Assembly (NCBI GenBank): GCA_946480785.1
Contig: CAMLLD010000064.1
Span: forward strand, 1 to 38,955
DNA from: an uncultured Blastocatellia bacterium
Lineage (GTDB): Bacteria > Acidobacteriota > Blastocatellia > Pyrinomonadales > Pyrinomonadaceae
Reading direction: 5' to 3'
Length of the DNA stretch: 38,955 bases
Positions within the stretch are counted from its first letter, which is position 1. Each line of letters begins with the position of its first letter. Shown one piece after another: positions 1 to 7,990 of this stretch. A program made the translations under genes and the position numbers. The notes beneath the pieces were generated by a model. That model ran no database searches. It was given only the letters and a program-made list of their open reading frames with translations, and was not told the origin of the DNA.

Positions 1-256
1 GAAGGCTGCGGCCAACACAGGCTTGAAGTCCTGTGTGACTGAGAAGGCTGCGGCCAACACAGGCTTGAAGTCCTGTGTGACTGAGAAGGCTGCGGCCGAC
101 ACAGGCTTGAAGCCCGGTGTGAATGAGAAGGCTGCGGCCAACACAGGCTTGAAGTCCTGTGTGACTGAGGAAGGCTGCGGCCAACACAGGCTTGAAGTCC
201 TGTGTGACTGAGAAAGGCTGCGGCGCTAAGACCGGGCTGAAGCCCGGTGTGAATGA
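1..256. repeat. Tandem array of about six 42-bp hairpin-forming repeats
   Basis: Units begin at 1, 43, 85, 127, 170 and 212; the array probably continues left of the window. The first five units are nearly identical, with one extra G at 169. Each carries the stem ACACAGG / CCTGTGT around an 8-nt loop. Unit 3 is a hybrid, with one arm like the common type and the other (CCCGGTGT) like unit 6. Unit 6 (212-256) has changed both arms to ACCGGGCT / AGCCCGGT and still pairs perfectly. Stem conservation with changed sequence argues for a DNA or RNA hairpin function or a REP/BIME-like origin. One frame is open across the array, but only because 42 is a multiple of 3; I do not call a protein. Confidence 0.9.
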
Positions 257-278
257 AAACTTCAGGCAAGAAGCGAGA

Positions 279-372
279 CCGCCGAAGGCGTTCGCTAGTT
301 AGAGCCCAGGGTTGCCGCAACCCTGGGTAAGAGACAGCAGAACGGTCCAACACTGAAAGTGTTAGCGAGGTA
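279..372. repeat. Dispersed three-hairpin module, copy 1
   Basis: Three small hairpins follow one another: CGCC-GAA-GGCG at 280-290, CCCAGGGTTG-CCG-CAACCCTGGG at 305-327, and AACACT-GAA-AGTGTT at 349-363. The same order and spacing recurs at 30526-30615 and, inverted, at 30632-30737. The module fills the space between the 42-bp array and the 3' end of the glycosyltransferase gene. With the array it accounts for the whole gene-free stretch 1-377. Confidence 0.8.
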
Positions 373-377
373 ACGTG

Positions 378-1427
378 TCACGCGGCGCCGATCAGTTTCT
401 CGACGACGTTGGACCAGGAGAGATCGAAGCTGCGAATCTTCTCGAGCGCACGAGCGCCCATCGCGCGTGCGCGCTCGCGGTCGGCGAACAGCGAATCAAC
501 TGCCGCGGCGATCGTTTTGGGTTCGGCTTCGGTAATCAAACCTTCTTCGCCGTGGCTGATGAATTCGGTTGCGCCGCCACCATCCACCGGTACGATCACC
601 GGCTTTCCCGACAGCATTCCTTCGAGCGTCACGTAACCGTAGTCTTCGTCAAACGGCAGATAACAGATGCCGAGCGCGTTCGCGTACAACTCGATCATCT
701 CCCTCTCCGAAACGAAACCGCGCAGCGAGACGCGATCGGCAACGTCAAACTTTTTCACCAGCGACGCGTAATGCTGCGGGTCGCGCGAATTTCCTGCGAG
801 CACGATCTTCACCGGCGTTTGCAAATAACGCGCAGCCTCGATCAAAAGCTCCTGCCGTTTCTGCGGCTCGAGCCGGCTCGGATAAAAAACGTAGTCGCCT
901 GTTTCTCCGGCGTGCAGTCGATCCGCGCGCGGCGGCGGATGATACAAGACTTCGCTCGCGATGTTGTTGAAGTGCTTCAGTCGCTCGGCAACGGTTTGAG
1001 AATTCGCGAAGACTTTCCGCGCGTCCGCGATGAAGCGATTGTCACAGTCTCTGATCCACTGCCGCACGCGCGCGCCTTCAGGATAGGTCGACAGATCGTC
1101 GAACGGCGTGCCCCAAAGGTTATAAGCCGAGCGGTGCTGGTGCATGATCCACAACACCTTTTTCGGATGCGCCGCAAGGTACGCGGGAAACTTCATCCCG
1201 ATCACCAGATCGATCGGTTTCCCGTTCGCTTCACTCAGATCGAGCAGACGCCACGCGAGCGCGCTGCGCATGATCTCCGTCGGCGGATACCACTTGAAGG
1301 GAAGCGCCGCGACTTCCGCGTTGTAACCCGCGGCGAGCAACGCCTGGCGTAGTCCTTCGACGTGCGATTCACCGCCACCAGTCGTAAACGGAACTTGTGT
1401 CGTGCAGATCAGGACGTTGCGAATCAT
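378..1427 (-). CDS. GT4-family glycosyltransferase (GT-B fold)
   Basis: A 349-aa protein likely to add a sugar from a nucleotide-sugar donor during surface polysaccharide synthesis in the cytoplasm. The N-terminus (VLICTTQVPF, then GGGE at residues 17-20) looks like the acceptor-side Rossmann domain of GT-B enzymes. The C-terminal half has FYPSRLEPQKR (about 181-191), VLAGNSRDP (about 209-217) and an E-x7-E motif (E261, E269), all typical of GT4. The frame stays open upstream to 1583, but that part lies inside the methyltransferase gene. The ATG at 1427 sits 7 nt after the upstream stop and gives a normal N-terminus, so I use it. It is the last gene of the wzt operon. Substrate cannot be told from sequence. 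Confidence 0.9.
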   Translation of the reverse strand: MIRNVLICTTQVPFTTGGGESHVEGLRQALLAAGYNAEVAALPFKWYPPTEIMRSALAWRLLDLSEANGKPIDLVIGMKFPAYLAAHPKKVLWIMHQHRSAYNLWGTPFDDLSTYPEGARVRQWIRDCDNRFIADARKVFANSQTVAERLKHFNNIASEVLYHPPPRADRLHAGETGDYVFYPSRLEPQKRQELLIEAARYLQTPVKIVLAGNSRDPQHYASLVKKFDVADRVSLRGFVSEREMIELYANALGICYLPFDEDYGYVTLEGMLSGKPVIVPVDGGGATEFISHGEEGLITEAEPKTIAAAVDSLFADRERARAMGARALEKIRSFDLSWSNVVEKLIGAA

Positions 1428-1434
1428 CGGCGAG

Positions 1435-2757
1435 TCATTGGACCACGACGTTGCAGACGGCGATCGATATCTCGCGGTCGTCTCGCTGGTCCCGATCTTC
1501 GGGGTTGGGACGCGGCTGCCACGTGCGGCTCGCGCGTAACTCGAGCACGTAGTCTGCCGTCGCTCGGAGCTCGGCGGGCACATCCGCGCGCAGCGTCAGC
1601 CAGCCGTTGCGAAAGAGAGAACAGGCGTTGAGCCTTTGCTCGTTGAGCAGGATCTCGATCTCCAGCGGCTGCTCGCGAAGATTCGGCATGTGAGTAGTTA
1701 CGTCGAGGCTGATCTCGTTGATCTGCGCGGCGCGAAAACTGATGCGGCCGCGTTTTCCCATCCAGCGTGCAACGGGTGGAAGTACGTTAGGCTCGAACCA
1801 GCCATTGTCAAAGCGAACGTCGCTGCGTCGATCGAGCGCGGAGATCGATTCGTCGTTAGCCGTCGCAAACAGGTCGCGGCGATCGCGATGCTCGTTGTAG
1901 AACGAACCGAGCGGCGAAGGCGACGCTTTGAGCAGCACGTAAAGTCCCGCCTTCGGCAGCTTGACGTGCAAATCGGAAATCTTGCTGAACACGTAACCCA
2001 TCGCCATGTCGAAGGCGCGGCGCTCCTTGAACGAAAGCTCGCGCAGGTAGTCGATGAAGTCGTCTTCAAACGGCAGCCCGTATTTGTCAGCCTGCTTGAT
2101 GAACTCCTCGCTGCTCAAACACAACGCATAGCGCGGCTCCCACGCGACGTGCGGGAAGAACTCGCGGAAGCGCGCGGCGTGCTCCTGTTCTTCTTCGAGA
2201 CCGACGTGTCCGTCGATCTCGATGAAGCGCCGTAACTCTTCCTCGTTCATCTCTTCGGTCCGCTGCCTGCCGGCGCGATCGGTACACTCGATACCGTGCA
2301 GCGTCACACCGTCGGGTCGCAGCACGCGCCTGATTTCACTCAGCACCGCATTTTTCTCTTCCCCCGCGACATGGCCCAACACGTCGAGACTCACAACGTA
2401 ATCGAAACTGTGATCGGGAAACGGCAGCTTCGTGAGCAGCGCCGCGGTGGTTGCGTCGTAGCCGTTGCGCCGCGCGGCTTTCGCACATTCCGCCGAGACG
2501 TCGACACCGACGAGGGTCACGCCCTTGCGTTTGAGCAGCGCGAGCATGCCGGCGCCGCAGCCGAGATCCAGCACCGTCGAACCCGCGCGCACGTTGTCGT
2601 AGACCCACATCGTCCGCGCGAAGCGCATGTCGAAACGATCGAGCGGCTTGAAGTAGCGTTCGTCCAGCACCTCATCGGAGACGAACTTGGTGCGATAGAA
2701 CTCGCCGAGATCGTGAATGCCGGCGCGGCGGTACAGGTTGTCGTTAGCAGAAGTCAT
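1435..2757 (-). CDS. SAM-dependent methyltransferase with C-terminal beta domain
   Basis: 440 aa. The N-terminal half is a class I methyltransferase: motif I VLDLGCGAG at 62-70, the acidic post-I strand GVDVS at 84-88, and LPFPDHSFDYVVSLDVLGH at about 111-129. After about residue 230 the sequence leaves the family; the last 120 or so residues (about 315-440) look beta-rich, with a DNGWFEPN...RW segment like the accessory domains of polysaccharide-modifying enzymes. It lies between a coiled-coil gene and a glycosyltransferase in the wzt operon, so a role in methylating a sugar polymer, perhaps its end, is a reasonable inference. No kinase domain is visible, unlike E. coli WbdD. Methyltransferase fold is sure; substrate is unknown. 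Confidence 0.88.
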   Translation of the reverse strand: MTSANDNLYRRAGIHDLGEFYRTKFVSDEVLDERYFKPLDRFDMRFARTMWVYDNVRAGSTVLDLGCGAGMLALLKRKGVTLVGVDVSAECAKAARRNGYDATTAALLTKLPFPDHSFDYVVSLDVLGHVAGEEKNAVLSEIRRVLRPDGVTLHGIECTDRAGRQRTEEMNEEELRRFIEIDGHVGLEEEQEHAARFREFFPHVAWEPRYALCLSSEEFIKQADKYGLPFEDDFIDYLRELSFKERRAFDMAMGYVFSKISDLHVKLPKAGLYVLLKASPSPLGSFYNEHRDRRDLFATANDESISALDRRSDVRFDNGWFEPNVLPPVARWMGKRGRISFRAAQINEISLDVTTHMPNLREQPLEIEILLNEQRLNACSLFRNGWLTLRADVPAELRATADYVLELRASRTWQPRPNPEDRDQRDDREISIAVCNVVVQ

Positions 2758-2790
2758 GAAGGCAGCGGAAACCGTTCAGAACCGCACCCG

Positions 2791-2817
2791 CTCTCACCCG
2801 GCAAAGCCGGGTGAGAG
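2791..2817. repeat. Perfect 12-bp-stem hairpin
   Basis: CTCTCACCCGGC and GCCGGGTGAGAG form a perfect 12-bp stem with an AAA loop, in the 89-bp space between the coiled-coil gene's stop and the methyltransferase's start. There is no T-run after either arm, so it is not a standard intrinsic terminator. It could tune expression within the operon or be one copy of a dispersed palindrome family. Confidence 0.75.
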
Positions 2818-2846
2818 GGAGAGGTGGATTTCCAGACAGAGCCGAT

Positions 2847-3596
2847 TCACTTTTTAGTTTCCAGTTTGTCGAGGCGCGCTTCGAGCTCGCGGCGCGCGCG
2901 GTCTTCGAGTACGCGCGATTCGCTCAGTTCGAGCGACAGTTGTTTGTAGCAGACGCGTTGTTCGTCACTCAGTTCTTCATCTCTCACGCGAGATTCCGCC
3001 GTAACCTCGGCGAGCCGAGCGTGTGTTTCCGCGTGCTGATCCTTTGCCAACTGTGACAGTCCTTCGAGGCGCGCATTCAGTTGCGCGATGAGCGCGAGCT
3101 GTTTGCGATCGACCTGCTCGATTTGCGTCGTCAATGAAGGCACGGTTGACGAGAGCTGTTTCAACTCGTGGTCCAATTTCTCGCGCTGTGCCTCGAGCGC
3201 GTTGGTGATCTCCGCGAGACGTTGTTCGTAAGCTTTCAGTGATTCGACCACTTCGAGCAGCGTCTGGTGCGTCGCGGCGTTGAAGTTGACTTGTTCCCAC
3301 GTGAACCAGCGAAACGCAGCCCTGAACTTTTCTTTGATCCAGAGCTCGAGTCGCGCGAGCGTTCCGGTGCGATTGCTGACGACCGGCGGCAGACGGTCCC
3401 ATGCACGGGCCATCACCGACAGACCCGAAAAGCCATTCAACCGAGACGGCGTGGAGAACGAACTGGCTGATGCAGGCGAACTTGCCGGCGCGGAACTCCC
3501 CAGCGCGCCCGAAGTCGCGGCGGGAGGTTTTTCCGGCGCGGTGCTGACGCGCCGCTTGATCTCCGCGAGTATCTCTACAACTTCGTCATCAACCAT
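2847..3596 (-). CDS. Coiled-coil protein of the O-antigen export operon
   Basis: A 249-aa protein with no catalytic domain I recognise. Residues 1-17 are acidic and helical, about 18-60 are Ala/Ser/Pro-rich and probably disordered, about 61-107 contain a Trp/Arg-rich segment (ELWIKEKFRAAFRWFTWEQ) that could lie on a membrane, and about 108-247 show heptad-like spacing of Leu/Val with many Glu, Lys, Arg and Gln, indicating a long coiled coil. It starts inside wzt, with an 8-nt overlap (ATGGTTGA), so the two are translationally coupled. Position beside wzt and a methyltransferase suggests a scaffold or length-measuring role in polysaccharide export; this is inference. Confidence 0.8.
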   Translation of the reverse strand: MVDDEVVEILAEIKRRVSTAPEKPPAATSGALGSSAPASSPASASSFSTPSRLNGFSGLSVMARAWDRLPPVVSNRTGTLARLELWIKEKFRAAFRWFTWEQVNFNAATHQTLLEVVESLKAYEQRLAEITNALEAQREKLDHELKQLSSTVPSLTTQIEQVDRKQLALIAQLNARLEGLSQLAKDQHAETHARLAEVTAESRVRDEELSDEQRVCYKQLSLELSESRVLEDRARRELEARLDKLETKK

Positions 3597-4872
3597 AGCT
3601 GACGCTTTCAGTCTCCATTCGACTCTCGCTGCCGCGACCCGTAACCACCGTTGCAGTCGCGTTGAGATTGGCCACGCCCTCGGTCACATTCGCACTGACA
3701 ACGCGAAAGAACCACGCGCCATCGACCCAGTCGTACGCCTGGCCGTCGAGACTATGCACCGCAAACGAGATTGAATAATCATCGATACCGAGCCAGCAGC
3801 GAAATGCGAAGCGAATCGAAACCACTTCACCGCTGCGCACGCTGCCAAGCTGAATCTGTTGTTCCCTCGTGTTCGTCCCATACGCATGAATCCCGAGACG
3901 GTTGCGGATCAGAAAACCGATCACCGGCGACTCAACCTCTCGTTCAAAACGAACACTGACAGTCGTCGTTAACGGCGCTCCGGTTTCGACGATCTGCACG
4001 CGCCGCCCGGCGTTGTCGCAAAGTTCTGTCTCGACGATCGTCGCGCTGCCGTCTCCATGGCGATAAGTGTATTGCACCGTCGACGGCGGCTTACTCTCCG
4101 CAGACTCAGCGGTCGCTGTATCAACCTCGTAAGCTTCCTGCCGCTCCATCACGATGCGCTGGTAATCGTTCAGCACATCCGCCGGAGTTCCATCTGCGAT
4201 CATCCGTCCCGCATTGAGCAGAATCGCGCGGTCGCAAAGCGCGCGCACCGCGGCCGTGTCGTGCGAGACAAACAGCACGGTGCAACCGCGATCGTGCAGC
4301 TCCTTGATGCGTCGCAGGCAACGATGCTGAAACACAGCGTCGCCAACCGCGAGCGCTTCGTCGATCACGAGGATGTCAGGCTCGACGCTCGCAGCGATCG
4401 CAAAAGCGAGGCGCACGTACATTCCGCTCGAATAAGTCTTGACCGGTTGACGAATGAACTGGCCAATCTCGGCGAAGCGCTCGATGTTCGGCAAGAGCTT
4501 CGTTGTTTCGCGCCGCGAGAAACCCATCAACGAAGCGTTCATGAAAACATTTTCCACGCCGGTGAACTCGGGATTGAAGCCCGCGCCGAGTTCGAGTAAC
4601 GCAGCGATCCGGCCCTGGCTCCAGACGTTTCCGTGCGTCGGCGTGAGTGTGCCGGAGATGATTTGCAGGAGCGTGGATTTGCCGCAACCGTTTTGTCCGA
4701 TGATGCCGACAGTCGTTCCCGCTTCGATTTCGAAACTGACGTCGCGCAAGGCCCAGAACTCACGGTGGCGTCGCAAGCGGCCGCGCGTCAGCGACTCTTT
4801 CAGCCGGTCGGCCGGACGGTCGTAGATGCGATATTGCTTGGAGACATTTTCCACGCCGAGGGCGGAAACCAT
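3589..4872 (-). CDS. wzt: O-antigen ABC transporter ATPase Wzt with carbohydrate-binding C-terminal domain
   Basis: 427 aa. It would power export of a finished lipid-linked polysaccharide across the inner membrane together with a Wzm permease. The nucleotide-binding domain has Walker A GQNGCGKST (59-67), an ABC signature in the O-antigen form YSSGM (147-151), Walker B ILVIDEAL (167-174) and switch SHD (203-205). Residues about 268-395 form an extra beta-rich domain, as in Wzt proteins that recognise a modified chain end before export. The permease is not adjacent: the only candidate, Wzm, lies about 12 kb away on the other strand. It is the first gene of a four-gene minus-strand operon with the coiled-coil, methyltransferase and GT4 genes. 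Confidence 0.93.
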   Translation of the reverse strand: MVSALGVENVSKQYRIYDRPADRLKESLTRGRLRRHREFWALRDVSFEIEAGTTVGIIGQNGCGKSTLLQIISGTLTPTHGNVWSQGRIAALLELGAGFNPEFTGVENVFMNASLMGFSRRETTKLLPNIERFAEIGQFIRQPVKTYSSGMYVRLAFAIAASVEPDILVIDEALAVGDAVFQHRCLRRIKELHDRGCTVLFVSHDTAAVRALCDRAILLNAGRMIADGTPADVLNDYQRIVMERQEAYEVDTATAESAESKPPSTVQYTYRHGDGSATIVETELCDNAGRRVQIVETGAPLTTTVSVRFEREVESPVIGFLIRNRLGIHAYGTNTREQQIQLGSVRSGEVVSIRFAFRCWLGIDDYSISFAVHSLDGQAYDWVDGAWFFRVVSANVTEGVANLNATATVVTGRGSESRMETESVSYG

Positions 4873-4911
4873 GCGCGAAATGTAGCACTGAAAGAACAGT
4901 CAGGAGAAGTG

Positions 4912-4980
4912 AACAGTCAGGAAGGGGGCCACGCCCCCGCTCTGTCGAAGCGGGGGGCGCTGCCCCCTTCCTGACTTGTT
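4912..4980. repeat. 69-bp imperfect palindrome with G/C-run arms
   Basis: The left arm AACAGTCAGGAAGGGGGC pairs with a right arm ending GCCCCCTTCCTGACTTGTT; an inner stem GCCCCCGCT / AGCGGGGGGC is nested inside. It fills most of the gap between the stop of the 931-aa secreted protein and the start of wzt. A 12-bp direct repeat GAACAGTCAGGA (4894-4905 and 4911-4922) overlaps its left edge. It could end transcription of the upstream gene or be a mobile palindrome. The lack of a clear T-run leaves this open. Confidence 0.8.
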
Positions 4981-4996
4981 CTGTTGTTTGTGGTCC

Positions 4997-7792
4997 TTAG
5001 CTTGGACCAAAGCGCTGTCTGTATTCGGAGGAAGTGATAAACGCCTTCACCATCTCGGCGTTGATGAAGCTGCCACCGAATGAGTTCAGCTTGTTCAACC
5101 AGAAGTTGAAGCCCGAAGTATCCGGATCTCGGCGGAGATAACCGAAGTACTCCATAGTTACGAAAGCCGCGTTGAACTCGCGGTCATTCAACGCCTGCGT
5201 CTCCGCGATCGTGCGAAGCACGGTCGCGCGTGTCAGCGTCATGTTGTTCAGTCCGTTGACGAGTGAATCGCGGAGGCCTTGCGTGTTCGGGAAGTTGCCG
5301 CGGATCTCGCCACCGCTGAACTGCGTGGTGTGGAAGTTGACGTACGCGTGTCCGGTCTGAAGGTTGGCCAACTGCGCGGCCAACGTCGTGCCGTTGCCTT
5401 CGGGCGCATCCCACTTCGCGCTGACGTTGCCGCCAACACCGGAGCCGAAAGGCGTCACGACCGCATCGTTCGGATTGTTGTCATTGAACGGCGTACCGAT
5501 GAAGCCCCAAACGACCGGACCGTTAACGCCTGGTCCAACGGCCGCTCCGGCGTGGATGTGCGCGTTGGTCAGGTTGTCGTTCGTGTCCGCGGTTTGCGAG
5601 CCCGTGAAGTCAATGTTATTGACCGTGGCTTGCATCGTTACGGCTGTACCAGCGCCGTTAACCGTAAAATGCGCCGTACCGAACGATGACGGCCTCGGGT
5701 TGCCGCCGGTGGTTGTCGGGTTCGTCGGCGGGACTTCCTGCGAGTTTGTCAGGTTGACGATGAAGTCACTCGGCGACAAGTTTGCCGACGCGAGCAACGC
5801 ATCGACGTACTGATCGTTCGTCAACGTCGACGGATACTTCGCGGCGAACTCGGGACGCGTGACGAACTCGTTGAAGTACGCGACCTTGTTCGCTTCGAGC
5901 ACCGCGTCCGCGCCCGCCTGGCCGAACACAAAGCCACGCTGAAGCGCCTGCACGTCGCGCTCGAAGTTGCCGTAGAGCACCGGCGCCGGCGACCCTGACG
6001 CATTCGCGCCAAACGCGGCGCGATGAGTCAGGTACGCGAGATAGCCTGTCCGTTGAAACTCGATCGACAGGAAGAACGCTGCCGAAACGTTGATTCGTCG
6101 GACGTCTCGACACGCCGCATCAGCGCCGCACGATTCGATCTGGTTCACCCAGAAATTCAAACCGGCAGTATCGGGTTCACGATTGAGAAAATCGAGATAG
6201 TGTTGCCTTACGAAGAAGGAGCTCGTGTCCACCGGATTGCTTACCGGCGGAGTGGAGTCATTGTCCAGGATTGTGATCTGCGCCGTGTTAGGACTGCCGA
6301 GTCCGACGCCTGCGCCGGTCGGGTTTGAAAGCATCAGATCGATGGTTTCGTCACCTTCGACGAATTTGTCATCGACGATCAGTACGCGGAAAGTCTTGGA
6401 GGTCTCACCCGCTGCAAAGGTCAGTGTGCCCTCGGCGATTTCGTAGTCTGATTTCTGAGACGCGTGGCCGGCTTGCGACTCGTCGAAAGTGTTGTAGTTG
6501 ACACTTGCGGTTCCGGTTGTATCGCCGGTGCGGTTCACGGTGAAATCAACGTGTCCGCCTGCTTCATCAACACCGAAGTTCGACGTCGCGAACTGAATCA
6601 ACGAAGTAGCACTGGCTGTCGTGGGATTGAGTTTACCGAACAGGCCGTGCTCCTCTTCGCCGATGCCGGCGCTGAAGTAGAGCGTATTCACGTCACCACC
6701 GTTGCCGCCGTTACCGAATTGCAGGGCCCACAGCTCGTCGATCACGATGCCGTCGCCGGCCTCGTTTTGCAACGTACCCAGGAACGCGCCGGTGGTCGGG
6801 TTGTAAGCGTGGATCGAAGGATTGCCTTCGCCGAAATTGCCGACGAGCAGCGCGCCGCCAAAAATGCCGAAAGAAGCCGGTGCGATGACCATGCCCCAGG
6901 GCGAGTTGAGCGCGCCGTTATTGATCGCGAACGTAAGATCGCGGACGCCGTCAGTATTGAACTTGCGGACGAAGCCGTTGCCTACGCCTTCCTCATCTTT
7001 ACCGTCCATGCCGACCTTTGCGTACGCGACGTAAAGCGAGCCGCCCAGATTCGTAATGTTGAATGGAGCGAAGCCTGCCGGAATCGTCGCGTCAATAAAG
7101 CCGCCGGTGACAGTCGTCGCGGTGAAGGTGCCGTTGAAGACGTCGATGTGATTGTTTGCGAAGTCTGCGGCGTAGAGACGATTGCCGACAGGGGTAGTGC
7201 TGGCGCCGATGGCGAGTCCGGTCCAGACGTGGCCCGGCATCGAGACGACGTTTTGTGCCGACGCGCCACTCGCGCCGTTCCACGCGACGATGTTGCCGGT
7301 GATCGAGTCGAAAATGAAATTAGAGGCTGCGGGCGAGCCGCCACCCGGCGGCGTGATTTGGAAATCGCTGGTGGAGTTACCTACCGCGCCAGTCGGCAGG
7401 CCACCCGGGATGTTGATCGTTTGCGGGCTAGGATTCAGCGTGACGGGCAGCGTGCCGTTGTCACGAATGAGTTGCGTTGTGCTGGTGCCGTTATTGGCGA
7501 CCCAGAACGGGCTGGTCCCGCGGACGGTCAAGCCCCACGGATTCACCATCAGCGGATCGAGCACCGGCGCGAGACCCGGCACGTCCGAAATAAGGTTCGT
7601 CTGTCGATAAGCAGAGCCCGGGGCAATGCTGACTATGTTGTCGCCCTGCGGCGGGGGCGGCGGCGCTACCGGCGCCGCGTGGGACGAAGGTGCAAATGGC
7701 ACAAGGGGGAGCATGCAGAAATACATAAAGAAAATCGTCGCGAGGCTGACTAGCTTCCTCCTCTGGCGATTCGTGGGCCTTGGATAATGCAT
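4997..7792 (-). CDS. Secreted TIGR03118-like / Calx-beta / DUF4214 protein with nested CHRD domain
   Basis: 931 aa. An N-terminal signal peptide (hydrophobic about 14-34, cleavage near SHA-APV) is followed by a Pro-rich stretch (43-48). About 55-400 resemble the TIGR03118 propeller-like family (NPWGLTV, SPWGMVIAP, GLFGKLNP). About 402-511 are a Calx-beta domain (VDFTVNRTGD, FVEGDETIDLMLSNP). A first DUF4214 half spans about 524-672, a CHRD domain about 675-834 (AHIHAG at 744-749, GGEIRGNF near its end), and the second DUF4214 half 838-931 (YFGYLRRDPDTSGF). The start is set by TAGGAG 8 nt before the ATG. Likely role: a secreted or cell-surface structural protein. It sits just before the wzt operon on the same strand but is separated from it by a palindrome. 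Function of DUF4214 is not established. Confidence 0.88.
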   Translation of the reverse strand: MHYPRPTNRQRRKLVSLATIFFMYFCMLPLVPFAPSSHAAPVAPPPPPQGDNIVSIAPGSAYRQTNLISDVPGLAPVLDPLMVNPWGLTVRGTSPFWVANNGTSTTQLIRDNGTLPVTLNPSPQTINIPGGLPTGAVGNSTSDFQITPPGGGSPAASNFIFDSITGNIVAWNGASGASAQNVVSMPGHVWTGLAIGASTTPVGNRLYAADFANNHIDVFNGTFTATTVTGGFIDATIPAGFAPFNITNLGGSLYVAYAKVGMDGKDEEGVGNGFVRKFNTDGVRDLTFAINNGALNSPWGMVIAPASFGIFGGALLVGNFGEGNPSIHAYNPTTGAFLGTLQNEAGDGIVIDELWALQFGNGGNGGDVNTLYFSAGIGEEEHGLFGKLNPTTASATSLIQFATSNFGVDEAGGHVDFTVNRTGDTTGTASVNYNTFDESQAGHASQKSDYEIAEGTLTFAAGETSKTFRVLIVDDKFVEGDETIDLMLSNPTGAGVGLGSPNTAQITILDNDSTPPVSNPVDTSSFFVRQHYLDFLNREPDTAGLNFWVNQIESCGADAACRDVRRINVSAAFFLSIEFQRTGYLAYLTHRAAFGANASGSPAPVLYGNFERDVQALQRGFVFGQAGADAVLEANKVAYFNEFVTRPEFAAKYPSTLTNDQYVDALLASANLSPSDFIVNLTNSQEVPPTNPTTTGGNPRPSSFGTAHFTVNGAGTAVTMQATVNNIDFTGSQTADTNDNLTNAHIHAGAAVGPGVNGPVVWGFIGTPFNDNNPNDAVVTPFGSGVGGNVSAKWDAPEGNGTTLAAQLANLQTGHAYVNFHTTQFSGGEIRGNFPNTQGLRDSLVNGLNNMTLTRATVLRTIAETQALNDREFNAAFVTMEYFGYLRRDPDTSGFNFWLNKLNSFGGSFINAEMVKAFITSSEYRQRFGPS

Positions 7793-7800
7793 TTTTGGTT

Positions 7801-7806
7801 CTCCTA
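7801..7806 (-). promoter_or_regulatory. Ribosome binding site fixing the start of the 931-aa protein
   Basis: On the minus strand TAGGAG stands 8 nt before the ATG whose first base is 7792. This supports the start that leaves a complete signal peptide. Confidence 0.75.
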
Positions 7807-7990
7807 CACTCGTTCGTTGTGGTTCTGAAAGGATGGTGGTCTATTTGAGCGGCGGGTCCGCTCATTTCTAAACCTGCTACTGTGGCTTAAAGGAACGGCG
7901 GCACTCTAGTCTTGAGTGACAACCACTGTCAAGAATTTTTGAGCCGAAGAGTATCGGAAAAGCCGCCGCCTGTGATAATTAGTACGGGCG

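Noticed and set aside
23..211. 62-codon repeat peptide frame in the 42-bp array
   Set aside because: The frame stays open only because the unit is a multiple of three; stem pairing, not codon use, is conserved.
1..256. CRISPR array
   Set aside because: Units are contiguous and nearly identical with no unique spacers, and no cas gene is in the window.
375..1352. Long plus-strand reading frame of 325 codons
   Set aside because: It lies antisense to the GT4 gene, its product is Arg/His-rich with no motif, and the other strand has clear GT4 signatures. Codon bias in GC-rich genes produces such shadows.
6464..7753. 429-codon plus-strand frame over the secreted protein gene
   Set aside because: Antisense to the signal peptide, propeller and Calx-beta coding of the 931-aa protein; composition is Arg/Val-rich without any recognisable domain.
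7939..7979. Promoter for the GT2 gene (TTGAGC and TGTGATAAT)
   Set aside because: The extended -10-like element is attractive, but the spacing to any -35 is about 29 nt and it would leave almost no leader before the ATG.
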